Positions 1 to 12,569 of a stretch of 64,000 bases of DNA are shown one piece after another (position 1 is the first letter of the stretch; the number at the start of each line of letters is the position of its first letter). The DNA lies in NCBI GenBank assembly GCA_023362775.1, contig JALMGJ010000001.1:93280501-93344500 (forward strand). The letters are read 5' to 3'. This DNA is from Charina bottae. Its lineage: Eukaryota > Chordata > Lepidosauria > Squamata > Charinaidae. The notes below the pieces were generated by a model that worked only from the letters and a program-made list of their open reading frames with translations, was not told the origin of the DNA and ran no database searches. The translations under genes were made by a program, and so were the position numbers.

Positions 1-736
1 TTTTAAAAAGCCTATCCTGACTATATGCACCAGGCTCTGGGCAGTTCACAATCCATAATATGATTTAAATTATTTACCGGCTGAACTTTCGTTTCCTGCT
101 TATATCTCCAATTTCTTATTTGCAGTTAATATATGGGGAATTTATGGGCATGGAAATGCCCTACTTGATTGTATGTTTCACCTCAGTTCCCCATTAAAAG
201 GCCGTAGTATTTCAGAAACCCTGCTCCCTGAGGTTTGGGTGCATGAATTCTGATGGCCAGAAGCTGACTTGGAGGTATCCACACTCAATTCCTTATTCTT
301 TCTTTTATACATTCTTGGTGTGGCAGTAATATTCTTGACAGTGTTTATTGCCCACTTCATGGGGACATTTTACTGGAAGTGCCGATTGACAGTATGACAA
401 CTTGGAATCCTGTAAGCCCCATCCCACCCAGATGCCTTAAGAAAGTTGAGTCACTTTTCTTCATGGCAGAGCCAACCTTAGATATGAATTACACATACCA
501 TCCCAGGTTTACCACTGCTGTCAGCCTTGCTAAGAATCATATTCAGCATGGTTCATCACTTCTGAACTTCGGTCCTGACTGATGGTCTAAAAATCAGAAT
601 ATTTGTTTCCAGTGAGGATTGCTTACTAGGTTCCATATTTTAAACATTGTTTAGGAGGGTAGCATTCTGTCAATACTGAGGCAGATTTTGGGGCTGTCTA
701 GTCTCCTGGCAATAGCAAATTCCCAGGGGGTTTAGA
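1..736. other. Intergenic sequence, nothing recognised
   Basis: I see no gene, splice pattern or recognisable repeat here. Short open frames exist on both strands but none shows family motifs. Confidence 0.5.
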
Positions 737-830
737 AAGAATTATTTTCCCTTCCCTATCTGCAGATGCCAGGGGTTGAACTCAGGACCTTCAGCATGTC
801 AAACTTAGGTTCTGCTCCAGAGCTATAGAA
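737..830 (-). mobile_element. tRNA-derived SINE remnant
   Basis: Read on the minus strand, the sequence has a B-box-like stretch (GAGTTCAACCCC) after a tRNA-like segment. The layout is that of reptile tRNA-derived SINE heads in antisense: gcagatgccagg..ttgaac..ctgctccagagctatag. It is old and short, and no target duplication is visible. It could instead be a decayed tRNA pseudogene. Confidence 0.4.
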
Positions 831-3800
831 TAAATGGGCATGATCTTAAGTGTAACTGCTCCACATAGTACAGGTGACATGAAGTAACAAATTGTGACCT
901 TTTATAGCAAGCTTTTGGATTTCACAGAACCCAGAAGTTTCTTTCTGCTGCCAATACAGCTGATGTGGTCTGGGCCTATCCTGACAACATTCATTCAGAG
1001 GAACCAGATGCCTATTTCAGCATTTCATATTTATGGTCAGACAGAAATCCTATTGGGTAGCTACCCCAAAGGGAATGGGATGGGGGAGAGATTGGGAATG
1101 TAAGAAATCCAAATGTTGGAGACTTCACTGTGATGAGTTTTATACTCTCAGTATTACAAGTCTACTAGCACTTAATGGAATTATGCCCATGTTGCTTAAA
1201 ATGCTTTGTGCTCTCCTCTTGCAGTCATCTAAGAGATCCCACTGTGTTTCCAATGAAGTGCTGATTCAAAAGGAATTTTTCTTTCATGTGGGCCTTGGAA
1301 CCCTCAAGGAATCACCTACTGGGCCTATGATCTGGAAGCAATTTGAAATGCCTGTAGCTTTTTAAGGAGATGCACATGGCATGTATATGCAGCAAACAGA
1401 AACAAGTTTGAAGCCTCATTTAATGTTTTTGGCTCTCCACAAAAGAACCGTGACAATAGGAGAGACACAAATAAGAGGGAATTGGCTAATTTGACCACTG
1501 GCTAAATTAGTTTTTAGGCAGATTTAAAATTCTGTGTGTGTCTCCTATAGGACAGGTGTCCTATGAGATTCTCTGTGTCTTGATACAGGTAACAAGGTGT
1601 GAGCTCCTATTCTAAAGACGTCTCCACATCCTTCAGAAGAGGCATGATCCAACTGACACATCCACCATTGTGAAGCTGTGACTAACACAACTATTGCAGG
1701 GGAGCAGTCTTCTTCCAACAGACAGAACGGCTTTTCTTGGGGGGGGGGGGCAGGGGCATCTCCTTAAGTTTGCATGTCCTATTTCTGTAGGTGTTCCAGT
1801 GCTAACTGGACAGAGCCTCATCTCTGTTTCAATGAGAGAGCTTTTTGAATAATGGCTTCTGAAAATGCAAGCCACCTTCCTGTGAATTGTCCCCCTTCTC
1901 TACCTGGGCTTCATTGTTCACACCTTACCATGCACTGGTAATTCCATTTGTGATCTTCAGTCCCTCATGAGCAGACTTGCAACTGGCTGTTTCTTCACCA
2001 AGTAATGGAGATGAATGCTGGCTGTGGACTCTGATGTGGCAGCAGCCCCTCTTGCCTTTTCAGAATGCTGCTTTTGTCTGTGAATGGCAGGTTGCTTGGG
2101 TTGTTTGTGAATGCATGTCACACAGTGCAGGTGCAAAGCAAGGTGTGTTCCAGACAGTGGTGGTGCTGCCGGGAAGCAACCGACTTGGGCACCACTAAAG
2201 GTGGTTTAGTGATAAATGGACAGTTCTGACGCACAGAGCCAATCCATCTGGAGATTTCTCTCTGTCAGTCTCATCAAAAGGAATGAGAGCACCACTAGAG
2301 CATCACCACCATGCCCCTGTGCAGCTGGCTTGTTTCAGTGTGGGTCATATAGGGTAAGGACTTGGTAGATGGTGCCCTCTGTTTCATTTCATTAAATGGG
2401 CAGCTTTGAGGATTTCCACCATGAGCACTCTAGTGTGTCTTACACCAGCCCGGATGTCAGGAGAAGGATGGGAGAAAGGTCCAGCATCTGGCAGCTACCT
2501 TTAAGAATTCTCAGAACAGGTGGCTTTGTGGTTGTTGCCTTACAGGATGGCTTAGTGGAAGAAAGCTGTTTTGACAAGTACTGCTGTTACCCAATGCCCT
2601 TTCCAGCATCAAACGCCAGTCACTCAGTGAAGCAGTCAGCCTGCCTGCTCTGGTGGCTGAGGAACCTCTCAGTCCCTTCCATCCATAAGTGATTCCCTTT
2701 TCCTTTCAGAGGCTTGCTCTGATGGAGATGTGGAGTGGCCTTGGAGTGAACTCTGAGCTGGCTGGCTGTGCTGGTTCTCCAGGGAGCAGGCTTACAAGTT
2801 CCATATTGCCTTTTAGGGGTAAGAGGAAGTCATGCACAAATGTTCAACTGATTGTCTTTGAAGATCTGAAAGTCCAGATTTAGGACCAAGAGCTTCACTT
2901 TGCTAAAACCCCAATTTGTACGGTCTTATAGGACAGTTCTACATCTATCCTCTTCTGTTTGTTCAGATTAGGTAAATGAATTGCTGCTAGCCTTTGCATT
3001 ATAAATAGTTGCCTGTAGCTATAGAAATACACATAGACACCCAAAGCTGAGATTATTGTGACCACAGCAAAACCTGCAATCAGAAATTGGGGGATTTTTA
3101 ACCAGTTTGCCTAACCGTTTTGCCAAAACAGGGCATACCTGGCTGAGACAGACCAGAGGTTCTCCAGTTCAGCAACCATATTTAAGTTCCTCTGTCATGA
3201 TGGTCCTCCATCATGTATAGTAGGTGGGCAGAGAAACTTGATTTTTTGCTAAACCTTCTAGAAGAAGCCAAGAGTGAACCATTTCCATATAGTTGCAAAG
3301 AAAACTACATAGAAGTCTACATAGTCACCAAGAATTGAGTCAATTCAAGAGGCTGTTTACCTGTTGGAAGTACAAAATCATCATCATTACTGGTCAAAAT
3401 CAAATATCTGCCAGTAGATCCTGTTCTGCCTTCTGCCCAACCGTGAAGTACATGACAGAGTGATCCCTGCTTATGAAACATTCTTTCCATCTCCTGCCAC
3501 CTCCCATTCTAGAAGCCGAGTGGTAATGCTGGATGAGATGGTTTGCTAGATCTCACAATGGGCCCCTCTACACACAAATGTGCCAGCCTCAGGAGTAGGA
3601 GCAGCAGCTTTCAACCAGCCCCAAATTGCCAATTGCCACTGTCTATTGTAGCTGAAAAGGCCCTGCATCTTGACCCTCCAGAAGCTTCTCTTCCTGCTGT
3701 CAGCTACCTCCAGAGCCAAACTCTCATGCAGTTGTATCTCTGTCCTTTCTTGCAAGCCGCTCCAGGAGGTGATTATAACTGAAAGACTCCTTCCTGCATG

Positions 3801-4920
3801 AAGCTCCAGGATCTGTTGTTCAGGCTGTGACAAGACAGATGAGAGAGGTTTGGAGGCTGTGCTTGTTAAAGGTGACTCCCAATGCCATGCATCTGGATCA
3901 CTTCATCCACAACACCATCTATTTTGGCCTACAAAGCAATTAACATATGCTTCACATTACTGGAGCTGAAGGGCTCGTGGGTTGGCTTTAAGGCAGTTTT
4001 TAAGCCTTCCTGACAGGCTGAGGTGCACAGAGGAGCTGGTGGCTCACCCACCCCTCTGCATTCCACAGGAGTTTAGGAAGTACTCCCTTTCCCCTTCACC
4101 TGTAACACCTGGGCGTGGAGGACAGGTCTCTCACTGAGCTGTTGGCCAAAGTTCAACACAGCCACACAGTAAGTCCTGATGGAAGCAGTGTCAAATTGAA
4201 CTGGGCTTCACCTCTGGCAAACTGAAGCTTTCCTTTAACCTTCAGCAAATCATTGTGTCTCCTTTTCCTTTAGTATGGGCCAGATTTCTTCTGCTTGGAC
4301 TTCTGGGTAGGAAAGAAAATCAATGAAGAATGCCCCTGAGCGCACATAAACTTTATCTGAGGATCCTGCGTGGCTCTGAATTGCATCTCTGACCTTGCTG
4401 AAAGGAGAAATCATGAAAAAGAGATAAAATAAGGGGTCAAGCTCTTTCTCTGCCGTCCACCGCTAAGGAACATCTTGGCAACTATATTGCTGAGGCTGAA
4501 GATGTGCCCAAGACTGCTGGCTCAGCCAGCTGGTCCTCAGAGAAGTTGGCATTGCTGCTCCAGCTGCCCCATGCATGCCCACCGACCCTTCTGGCCCGGT
4601 CTCTTCTCTAGGTGTGAACTCCTGCAATTCAGGCAAAACATTTTTTGGCTGCTGTGATTTGGCAAGGAGGGGACTCTGTTCTAAAGCATTTTGCAGCATC
4701 CTTTTCAATATGGTAAATGTGCCTTTGAAAGCCAGGAGACAGAAAGATCTCCCAACTGCAGTTGGAAAAGATCTGCTCTCTGGGCATGTGTGCAAGGCTT
4801 AGTGCTAATATTTTTGGCATCTGGAAGACAAAAGACAATCATCTGCTTTTCAAAATGCATTCAACTGCTGTTTTCACAGAGATCCAATTATCCTTGAAGT
4901 TGGGAACTTACCTATCCTTA
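831..4920. other. Intergenic sequence, no recognised gene
   Basis: About 4 kb of unique-looking DNA. The only simple feature is a G homopolymer near 1740-1751. The longest frames (about 70-110 codons) lack recognisable domains and do not pair with convincing splice sites. Confidence 0.5.
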
Positions 4921-5071
4921 GACTATGTTCACATGACACACTAACCACAAACTAGCTGACCCAGGCTTTGTGATTAATTTATATTTTAGTGTCTTGTGTG
5001 AACCCAGAAAAATGCATAATTGAGTAAACTATGTTTCAGCTAACTATTAAGTGTGTCATGCAGACACAGCC
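4921..5071. repeat. Palindromic GTTCACAC-family repeat copy
   Basis: The ends are loosely inverted: ttcacatgacacact on the left and agtgtgtcatgcaga on the right, followed by cacagcc. The family is shared with better copies at 6187-6368, 21263-21485 and 22442-22517. It looks like an old MITE. Confidence 0.4.
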
Positions 5072-5671
5072 AAAGTGTGTTACTCTGGGGGTGGAAATTT
5101 TTCACTATCGGTATCAAAAGACAATTCTTTTGAATCCATGCCTTGTGGTTTTGAAGTATGTGGCCAAGAAAGACCTACAATATATGTCTGGTAGTTTATG
5201 GACAGAGTAAAGCAAGATTGTGGGGCTGGAGTCAGATCCAATGATGCCTTGTAAACGGGAAGGAACAGGGAGGCATCTGACTTTTGTCTACTTGCCGCAG
5301 TGTGGCACTGGGAACAGGGATGAGTGGTGAGTCTGGGTGAGTCTCCTCCTCCAGGAGTCGCTGAGTGACACTGCTGCTATTGGGGGACACCAGCCTTTCA
5401 GATCCGTCATCCTGCACTTGTGCACATCTGGCCCACAATGCAGAGTCAGTAGCTTCTTCACATACCATGGCGTCAGCATGGTAAAATAAATAGCACCAAA
5501 AAAGGGACAGTGGACAGTGAGCAGCAGTAAAGCTTCTCTTAGGCTTCAGACCAGATTGCCAGCATTTAGAATAGCGTTTAGTCTGATCCTGATAGGGGAA
5601 GGACGGAGCGGGGCCGTCAGGTGTAGCAGATCTGAGAGTGGAACTGAGTAAAAGCTTCCTATTCCATGGCT

Positions 5672-5720
5672 CAGTGTTTCTCAACCTTGGCGATTTTAAG
5701 CTGTGTGGACTCCAACTCCC
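5672..5720 (+). repeat. MITE end (CAGTGTTTCTCAACCTTGG type)
   Basis: About 50 bp shared with 11474-11535, starting CAGTGTTTCTCAACCTTGG and running into an agctgtgtggact segment. The CAG start and sequence style resemble one terminus of a palindromic hAT-type MITE. Only one end is present here. Confidence 0.45.
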
Positions 5721-6186
5721 TCATGGACTTCATCTGTATTTCTCTATGTCCAAGTAATTTGGTGTGTGGGTAGAGGGCACTTTGCTAGGTATGAACAAAT
5801 GTGGGTGACCAGAAAAGATGAGCAGACCCAGCAGGAGTCTGGAGGCAACAGCTGTGATAGAGCTCTGGGAAAGCATGGGGGCCTAACCGAGGGGCCTTGC
5901 TGTTCCTGCTTTCTGGGTGACCTGACTTGCAGCTGCAGGATAGCCAGATTAAAATGGCACAGACTTCTAGCCAGCCACATAGGCCCGTACTCCAGAAAGA
6001 TTTTGATCTGCATAGAGAAATTAGGCTTCTTGTCTGCTGCTGCTGCTGCTGTACGCTCTTTAGCATTCTCTAAAAGGCCCAGTTCTCTTCCTCGTGACAT
6101 TCTGCAAGGGACAGGGAAGAAGCTATATTAGTGGAACTGTTGGCACGTGTCTGGGAACCGGCATCAGCAGGCAGGAATTAGAGACT

Positions 6187-6368
6187 GGCTGTGTTCACAC
6201 AGCACACTTAGCGTGGTTATTGAATTTACCCATTTTCTAAGTTCATTCAATACATTGACCCTAGACTAACACTATGCTAAACCACAAAAACAAAACGAAA
6301 ACCAGCCTAGATTCACATGTTGTGCAAATGCAGCTGCTAGGTCTTTGACCTGGTGTGTGAACACAGCC
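6187..6368. repeat. Palindromic GTTCACAC-family repeat, best copy
   Basis: It has a perfect 14-bp terminal inverted repeat: GGCTGTGTTCACAC at 6187-6200 and GTGTGAACACAGCC at 6355-6368. The interior is AC-rich and non-coding. The structure fits a short non-autonomous DNA transposon, but no clear target-site duplication is visible, so the superfamily is unassigned. Confidence 0.55.
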
Positions 6369-7766
6369 ATGATGTGTCTAGGCATCTAAGTGAAGCTGTG
6401 ATTGAGATGAGACATGCAAGACCAAACAGGAGGCAGGGCAGAGCATTCTTCCAGATGGGAACCAAAGGCAGGTCAGCCCGTTCTCTCCCAGGGATGCAAA
6501 GACAAGGGCATGTGCTACGGAGGTACCGGAGCAAAGCTTCCTGCCGTTATCCCTGGATGCTTTCAATTGCCCTTGGCCCTCACTGATTATGGCTTGCCAA
6601 TGCTGCACTCATTGTGACCACGTTATCACTGGGGTAGGTGTGATACTGTACGAAAATATGGAAGGCAAGCCAAATGTGCTGATCGTTACCAAGATGTAGT
6701 GGAGGGCCGTGTTTTGCTGTTGAGAGAGAAAGGAAGCAGAATTTCTCTAGAAACCATGATGTGGAGAGCAAGGAAACTGCACTGTGTATGTGTGAATGTA
6801 TGTGTGTGTTCTCTTTTTGACACATCCTGGATCTCAAACAATACTAGCTCCCCAACAGGCAATCAATACTTCCTTGTCTACTACGCAGCACACCAAAACC
6901 TAAGTTTGGTACAATGAAAACCAATGTGAGGATGAATGTAATAATTCCAGTTTACAACTATTTTCCCACTCATGTGCATGGATGAATGTGTATGTATGTG
7001 AGAGAGCTCCTGAGTATGTGAATGCAATGTTGTCATTAAGGTTTGTTAAAATATATGGGAGATCCTGTACGTGTTGGGAACAAGTCTAATAGAAAGCTGT
7101 AAACTAGAAGCCATGTTTTCTCATCTGCCAAATATTTAATAAATGAGTCCCATCCATCTTTTCTTGTATGTGCTTGAATATCTGATGAAATTCAGGGTGA
7201 ACATAGACATCAGCTCAGCTCAAGTACCAAGGAACAAAATCCTCCAAAGAGTGGATGGGTTTCAAAATTAAATTGAAATTCCTTTCAAAAATGTTACCTC
7301 TGAGACAAGAGTCTGACATTTATTCAATACATGGTTTTAGCATTTATTTTTATCTCTATCTATTTTTGCATATACACTTTATAAAGCAGAATTGGAGTAA
7401 GTTCAATCGGAAAGCAGTATTTCTCAAAGTGTGGAATGACTCAGTCACCAAAGCTGCTACTTCCGGTGGATTGCTATCCATACAGCTTCCACATTCTTGC
7501 TAGTCACAGTGGCTGCTGATGCTCCAACCTCAACAAGCAGAAAAATGCACAGATTGAGTCCCTTAATCTGAGAAGGCAAAAGTTGCTGCAGAGCCTCATG
7601 GCTGGCATAGGCCAGCTACCGCTTTTCTCATTGATTTGCTAACAATATTTCCAAACCACTTTTAATTGCAAAGAATCCCCTTTCTCCCCACCCTCATCCT
7701 AAAAATATTTCACATTGGAAACTAAGGTGAACATCAAAGTAAAAATCAGAAAAGAGAGTTAAGTGA
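6369..7766. other. Intergenic sequence, nothing recognised
   Basis: No gene or repeat recognised apart from short TG-rich tracts near 6790-6810 and 6985-7010. Confidence 0.45.
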
Positions 7767-8450
7767 AGAGCCGGTTTGGTCTAGTGGTTAAGGCAACGGG
7801 CTAGAAACCAGGGGCCTGTGAGTTCTAGTCCTGCCTTAGGCAAGAAAGCCGGCTGGGTGACCTTGGGCCAATCCCTGTCTCTCAGCCCTAGGAAGGTAAA
7901 AAGGTAAAGGTTCCCCCCGCACAGTTGTGCAGTCGTGTCCGACTCTAGGGGCTGATGCTCATCTCCGTCTGTTAGCCGAAGAGCCAGCGTTGTCCGAAGA
8001 CGCTTCCGCGGTCATGTGGCCGCATGACGCATGCGGAACACTGTTACCTTCCCACCAAAGTGGTACCTATTAATCTACTTTCATTTGCATGCTTTCGAAT
8101 TGCTAGGTTGGCAAGAGCTGGAGCTAGTGCGGGAGCTCACTCCGCACGCAGGGCTAGGGATTCGAACCTCCAAACTTGCAATCTTCCGATCGACAAGCCT
8201 GGCGTCTTACCCGCTGAGCCACCACGCCCCCTTGAGCCAATTGAGCCAATGGCAAACCAGGAGACTGAGAGTTCTAGTCCCGCCTTAGGCATGATAGCCG
8301 GCTGGGTGACCTTGGGCCAGTCACTCTCTCTCAGCCCAACTCACCTCACAGGGTGATGGTTGTGGGGAAAATAGGAGGAGGAAGGAGTATTAGGCATGTT
8401 CACTGCCTTGAATTATTTGTAAAAATAATAAAGGGATAGAAAATAAATAA
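7767..8450 (+). mobile_element. Squamate tRNA-SINE, interrupted by a Sauria SINE
   Basis: The head GAGCCGGTTTGGTCTAGTGG carries a tRNA A box, and gagttctagtcc is the B box. The 3' part has the family's tail (gttgtggggaaaataggagg, then an AATAAAGGGATAGAAAATAA-type end). The B-box segment occurs twice, before and after the Sauria SINE at 7894-8231. The parent was therefore a head-duplicated copy into which the second SINE inserted. It is not a functional tRNA gene. Confidence 0.85.
7894..8231 (-). mobile_element. Sauria SINE
   Basis: Reverse orientation. The 3' end (plus strand ggtaaaggtt..cgtgtccgactctagg) is the BovB-like tail. The tRNA-related head ends near 8231 as gctgagccaccacgcc. Sauria SINEs are a squamate family mobilised by BovB LINEs. 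This copy lies inside another SINE (7767-8450). Confidence 0.9.
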
Positions 8451-8729
8451 AACACCTGAAGAAGGCCAAACTAAAAAGCTGTTTTTCAATTGTTTAAAAC
8501 CCATCTCTGGCAGCCCAGCATATTGCAGAGTAGAGGTTATTCAGCAGCGTAGGTGACACTGCAGGGAGGTTACTGCCATGTTGCCGCGAAAGAGCAAGCT
8601 GCAAGCAAAGCAGAGAGAGCAGAACCTCCTCTGAGCAGCAGAGGACCTGGGAAAGTGATCCAAGTACAGTTCTTTCAGGTAACTTTGTCCCTACTGGTTT
8701 AGAGCTTTAAACGCTAGACTAACAGCTTG

Positions 8730-8930
8730 GCTCTGGGTAGGTGGCAGACTGGCAACCAGTACAGATTCTTTAGCACAATTGTGTGTGATGATACGGCACA
8801 TCTGTCGGGAGCCTAGCTGCGGCATTCTGCACCAGTTTTAGCTTCTGGATCAGTCTCGAAGATAGTCGTGCACCGAGCACGTTGCAGTAATTTGCCAGGA
8901 GTCTGGAATAATCCATATTATGAAGTGAAT
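8730..8930 (-). mobile_element. L2-type LINE fragment
   Basis: Minus-strand translation contains IQKLKLVQNAAARL, a sequence typical of the region downstream of the reverse transcriptase in L2-clade ORF2. The fragment is truncated at both ends and not functional. The same segment occurs in the longer L2 copy at 61190-62640. Confidence 0.7.
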
Positions 8931-11058
8931 GCTGTTGAAACTCACAAATAAATGCTTTGTACATAGGAGCATTAGCAGCGAGGATTCCCCTATTTTCTTC
9001 ACCTCCTATGGCATCATGCTGCCCCGAAGTCCATGTAACACTAAAGACTATATTGTTGGTGGTATGTTCTTCCTTGCTTATATTGCCTTTGCCAATAGGA
9101 TAAACAATCCCTTTGTCTTGCACAACAAAAGGCCAGAAAGTAAAACTGCCTCCAGCACTGGATGAATAGACAGAACAGCGGAATCTCCCTACCTGTCAAA
9201 TGTGCACCTGCCATGGCCCAAGATTGCATCATCCAAAGGGCAAACTCCACCGCTTCCCTCTGGGTTGGGGGAGGACCCAAGGGGGCCCTGGGCAGAATAA
9301 GTGCACAAAACAGCCCTCCAAATGCAGAGAATGGCAGGTGTGTGAAATGTCCTGGATGTAGAGCAGCTGTTTGGGGCAGCACAGCCATAAATCATTTCTC
9401 CCGTCCCCATAGAGTTCCCTCAGGAATGTGTGGGGATTTCTATCTGCGAAGGACTGTGTCTGGAAGAGATGGAGGGCGAAGCTTTGGAGTGGGAAAGAGG
9501 TGGCTGCTCTCTGGCATGATTGTGGCCTAATAGGAGTCTACCAGCCATGACGACACTGGCTGGTTTTGCAAAGGAGAAGAGTCGGAGAGAAGACCAGACT
9601 ATTGTCACACTTTTCAAAATTCTCCACCAAATTTGTGAGAAAGACATTGAGTGGATGGTTTCTCTAAATTCTCCTTATATCTTCCCTGGGGGATTCAGGG
9701 AGGCTGCAGGCCACTGAAGAGGTTAATATCTAGTGGAAGATAGGCTATTTACATATTCTTTGACCACCTTGTAGCTCAAGGGACAAGAATACCATAGTCC
9801 ACCAATGAGAATATTGATACATTTCGCCTTGAACAAAATCTCTTTCAATAAACTGAATGAGAAGCAGTAGGGGGGAAATGCAGACTTTCTTTGTCCACAG
9901 CTAAGTAGGGAACTGATGTGGGACGTCCTCTATTGGCCATCATTTAAGTGATGAGTTTTGATTAAGAAATATTTGGCAATCTTTATCGCCTTTTGCCTGA
10001 AGGAAAGGGTCACCGTTCCCCCCATTTTAAAGAGAGGAAGGAGAACTGAAGCTGGAAGAGAATTTCTTGGCTTACCCTGGCTAGTTCACACAAACATTTC
10101 CAGCTTCTTACTTTGCAGGCCTTAGCAGCCAAGTTAATAATTCACAGGACGCAGGTATGTAACAGTGAGTAGCCCCCGATGGACAGTGATAAAAATTTTA
10201 TATTTCCCACGATAATTAACTTTGCAAGCAAAAAAGTGAGTTCTTGTACATTGTGCTCTTAAATTATTAGAAATAGCTGCAACCAGACAGTGAGTGGGAA
10301 ATGGTGTTCCTTTCTCTCTCCGGCTGCTCTCTGCAGCACAAAGGGAGGAGGAAGGCCCGCTTACTCTGCAAACGGTGCTGGGAGCCCAGGACCTCCGTCC
10401 TGTCCGAGAGGAGAGCTCAGAAGATGCGTCTGTTTGAAAAGCCCATCTTCTTCTTCTACTTTCTCAAGCTTGCCCACCCAAGCAGAAATCTTTGTGATGG
10501 AGCAAGAGCTACAAGCAGAGTATTATCCCCAAATGCCAGACTAGCTCTAAGCACAATCCAACCTACTTCTCCTGATCTCTCCTAAGAAACCACTTAAAGT
10601 AGGGAAGAAATTTTTTCCTGCTCCCCTCCGTCTCCTGCAGACAGTTGTGACCCTTTAGTCACAGCAAGGGGGGGGGGGGCAGATGATTGGGAACAAGGCC
10701 TTGGGGTGGGGTCCAGGCTCAGGTGCTTGCAAGGCGCTCTCAGGGGATTCTCTGAGTTACGGATGTTACACGGTCTTCTTTCCCCCAGGCAGCCTGTGGA
10801 GCTTTGCTGGCTGGAGACCTGACTGCTCTGTTCCTCTCTGGTTGCAGGAAGTAGTGCCTGGCTCAGCTCCTGGGCCTTTATTGTCCTAGCTGGATAATTA
10901 GGGAACTCCACAAAGGGCCCCTGCAGCGTCATTGAGCGCGTGTCTCCGCCTAATGAGAGGCAGGCACGGAGAAGCACCATCCAGTCTGGACAGCGGGGAG
11001 GTCAGCAGTGGCCAGGAAAGGTGAAGGGTCATGCTGCCATGCTACTGCTCAAGACGTG

Positions 11059-11097
<39 letters not shown>

Positions 11098-11473
11098 GGG
11101 GTGCAATTAATCCCCGGAGCCCTGTTTGGGAGGGAGCAGAACAAAGGGAGAAAGTCAGGGTGTCTTTTACTCTTGCTGTGTGTTTGCATTGGCTTCGTCA
11201 GCAGCAGCCTGCCCAGAATGTTTTGTCTGCTTCCCAGGGTGGTTGGCAGGGTGTGTGACCGTGGAGGCCATTCCAAGCCTTTTCTGCTCCCTCTTCCTCT
11301 GTCAGGCTCCCTCTGCGGAAGAACACTGATGTCAGGCGAGACGGGGCTCTGGGTCTTGGCAAATAGCTTCCTTCCCGCTCTGCCGCAATCCCTCCTCAGC
11401 TCGCCCTGCTGCTCTTTACCGCTGCCCACCCCACCCCACCTCCCCCCAACTCACCTGTCTTTGCCTTTACACG
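8931..11473. other. Intergenic sequence with simple repeats
   Basis: No gene recognised. It contains a G run near 10669-10679 and a (GT)n tract at 11055-11095. GC rises between about 10.3 and 11.5 kb, but I find no exon with both splice signals and a recognisable protein. Confidence 0.4.
11055..11095. repeat. (GT)n microsatellite
   Basis: About 40 bp of nearly pure GT dinucleotide repeat with one early interruption (tgtgcgtgtg). Confidence 0.9.
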
Positions 11474-11535
11474 CAGTGTTTCTCAACCTTGGCAACTTTA
11501 AGCTGTGTGGACTTCAACTCCCAGAATTCCCCAGA
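11474..11535 (+). repeat. MITE end (CAGTGTTTCTCAACCTTGG type)
   Basis: Second copy of the segment at 5672-5720. It begins CAGTGTTTCTCAACCTTGG and runs on to cttcaactcccagaattcc. Only one end is present. It is probably a decayed or solo terminus of a palindromic MITE. Confidence 0.45.
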
Positions 11536-12279
11536 CAACGTGGGAAGATAATGGCTGCCTTTGATTCTCCCTGGGTGGAAATGGCTGAGTCAGGGGATGA
11601 GGACTGGGGGGAGGGGGGTTGGTGGGAACATCCCTCCTGACATTCTCCGGGGCGTGCTGATGCCCACGAGACGTGTCATTCAGCTCACCAGCAGATGGGC
11701 GGCACAGATTGTCGAAGGGCAAGGGCACAGCGGTTTGCGCTTGACGAAGCTGCAGCCCTGAATGCAGCCAGTGGCTTTTCACGCATTCAAAGTAGGGAAC
11801 CAAGATCCGTTTATTAACCAGGATGCAAACATGGCCTGAAGTACAACGGTGTGCTTTGCCCCAGCATTCTATGGGCGTTCCCTGCACCTTTGAAAGGTTT
11901 GTGTCCCCAAGATCAGGTGTGGCAGACGTGAGCACAAAACAGGCTGGGTCAACCAGATTACAGGTCTAGCACTGACTAGATTCACACACTGTACTATGCT
12001 GTGGTTTGTGCAACCTTTGGGGTGTTTTTTGAACAAGCCAGGGAGGCCTGGCTCACACAACACAGCAATCCACAGGTGGTGATTACAAGCCACAATGGCT
12101 CATTTCATGCAACTTCCTAAATCAGAGTCAAAGAAACCACATTATGGCTTAGCACAACATGCACACCGAAACCATTTGCTGCCGGAGTCATTTTAGAACA
12201 GGCGCCCTGTACTTGAGGGTGATGGTGCCACAGCCGTAAAAGCAGAGCTGGTCTGAGGCTTCCCTCCCATTCCCCACTA

Positions 12280-12567
12280 CAGGTAGTCCTTGCTTAGCAA
12301 CCACAATTGGGACTGGCAGCTCCATTGCTAAGTGCCGTGATTGTTAAGCAAAACATCACACGACTGCGACTTACGATTTTACTTCCATCTTCTCCATTAA
12401 CTCTGGTGGTCACAAGCCACTTGCGAAGCACACAATTGGCGATCATGTGACCGCGGGACGCTGTGATGGTCGTAAATGCGAGGATTGGTTACAAAGCTAT
12501 TTTTTTAAACACTGTCGTAACTTTGAATGGTCACTAAACAAGGCGGTCGGTAAGCGAGGACTACCTG
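12280..12567. mobile_element. TA-flanked MITE (mariner/Tigger-like), copy 1
   Basis: The inverted ends CAGGTAGTCCTTGCTTA and TAAGCGAGGACTACCTG are each flanked by the dinucleotide TA (12278-12279 and 12568-12569). A TA target duplication is the hallmark of the Tc1/mariner superfamily. The 288-bp interior is non-coding, so this copy is non-autonomous. Two relatives lie at 32906-33132 and 60498-60929. Confidence 0.8.
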
Positions 12568-12569
12568 TA

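Noticed and set aside
5232..5684. 150-codon minus-strand frame
   Set aside because: No recognisable domain; it ends in the MITE-like segment at 5672 and lacks exon signals.
7767..7900. tRNA genes at SINE heads (also 22370, 27115, 61445 and 62846)
   Set aside because: A and B boxes are present but the cloverleaf is not complete, and each is joined to a SINE tail with target duplications.
11101..11640. 179-codon plus-strand frame
   Set aside because: It runs through the CAGTGTTTCTCAACC repeat segment at 11474 and lacks domains; it is probably a chance frame in GC-rich DNA.
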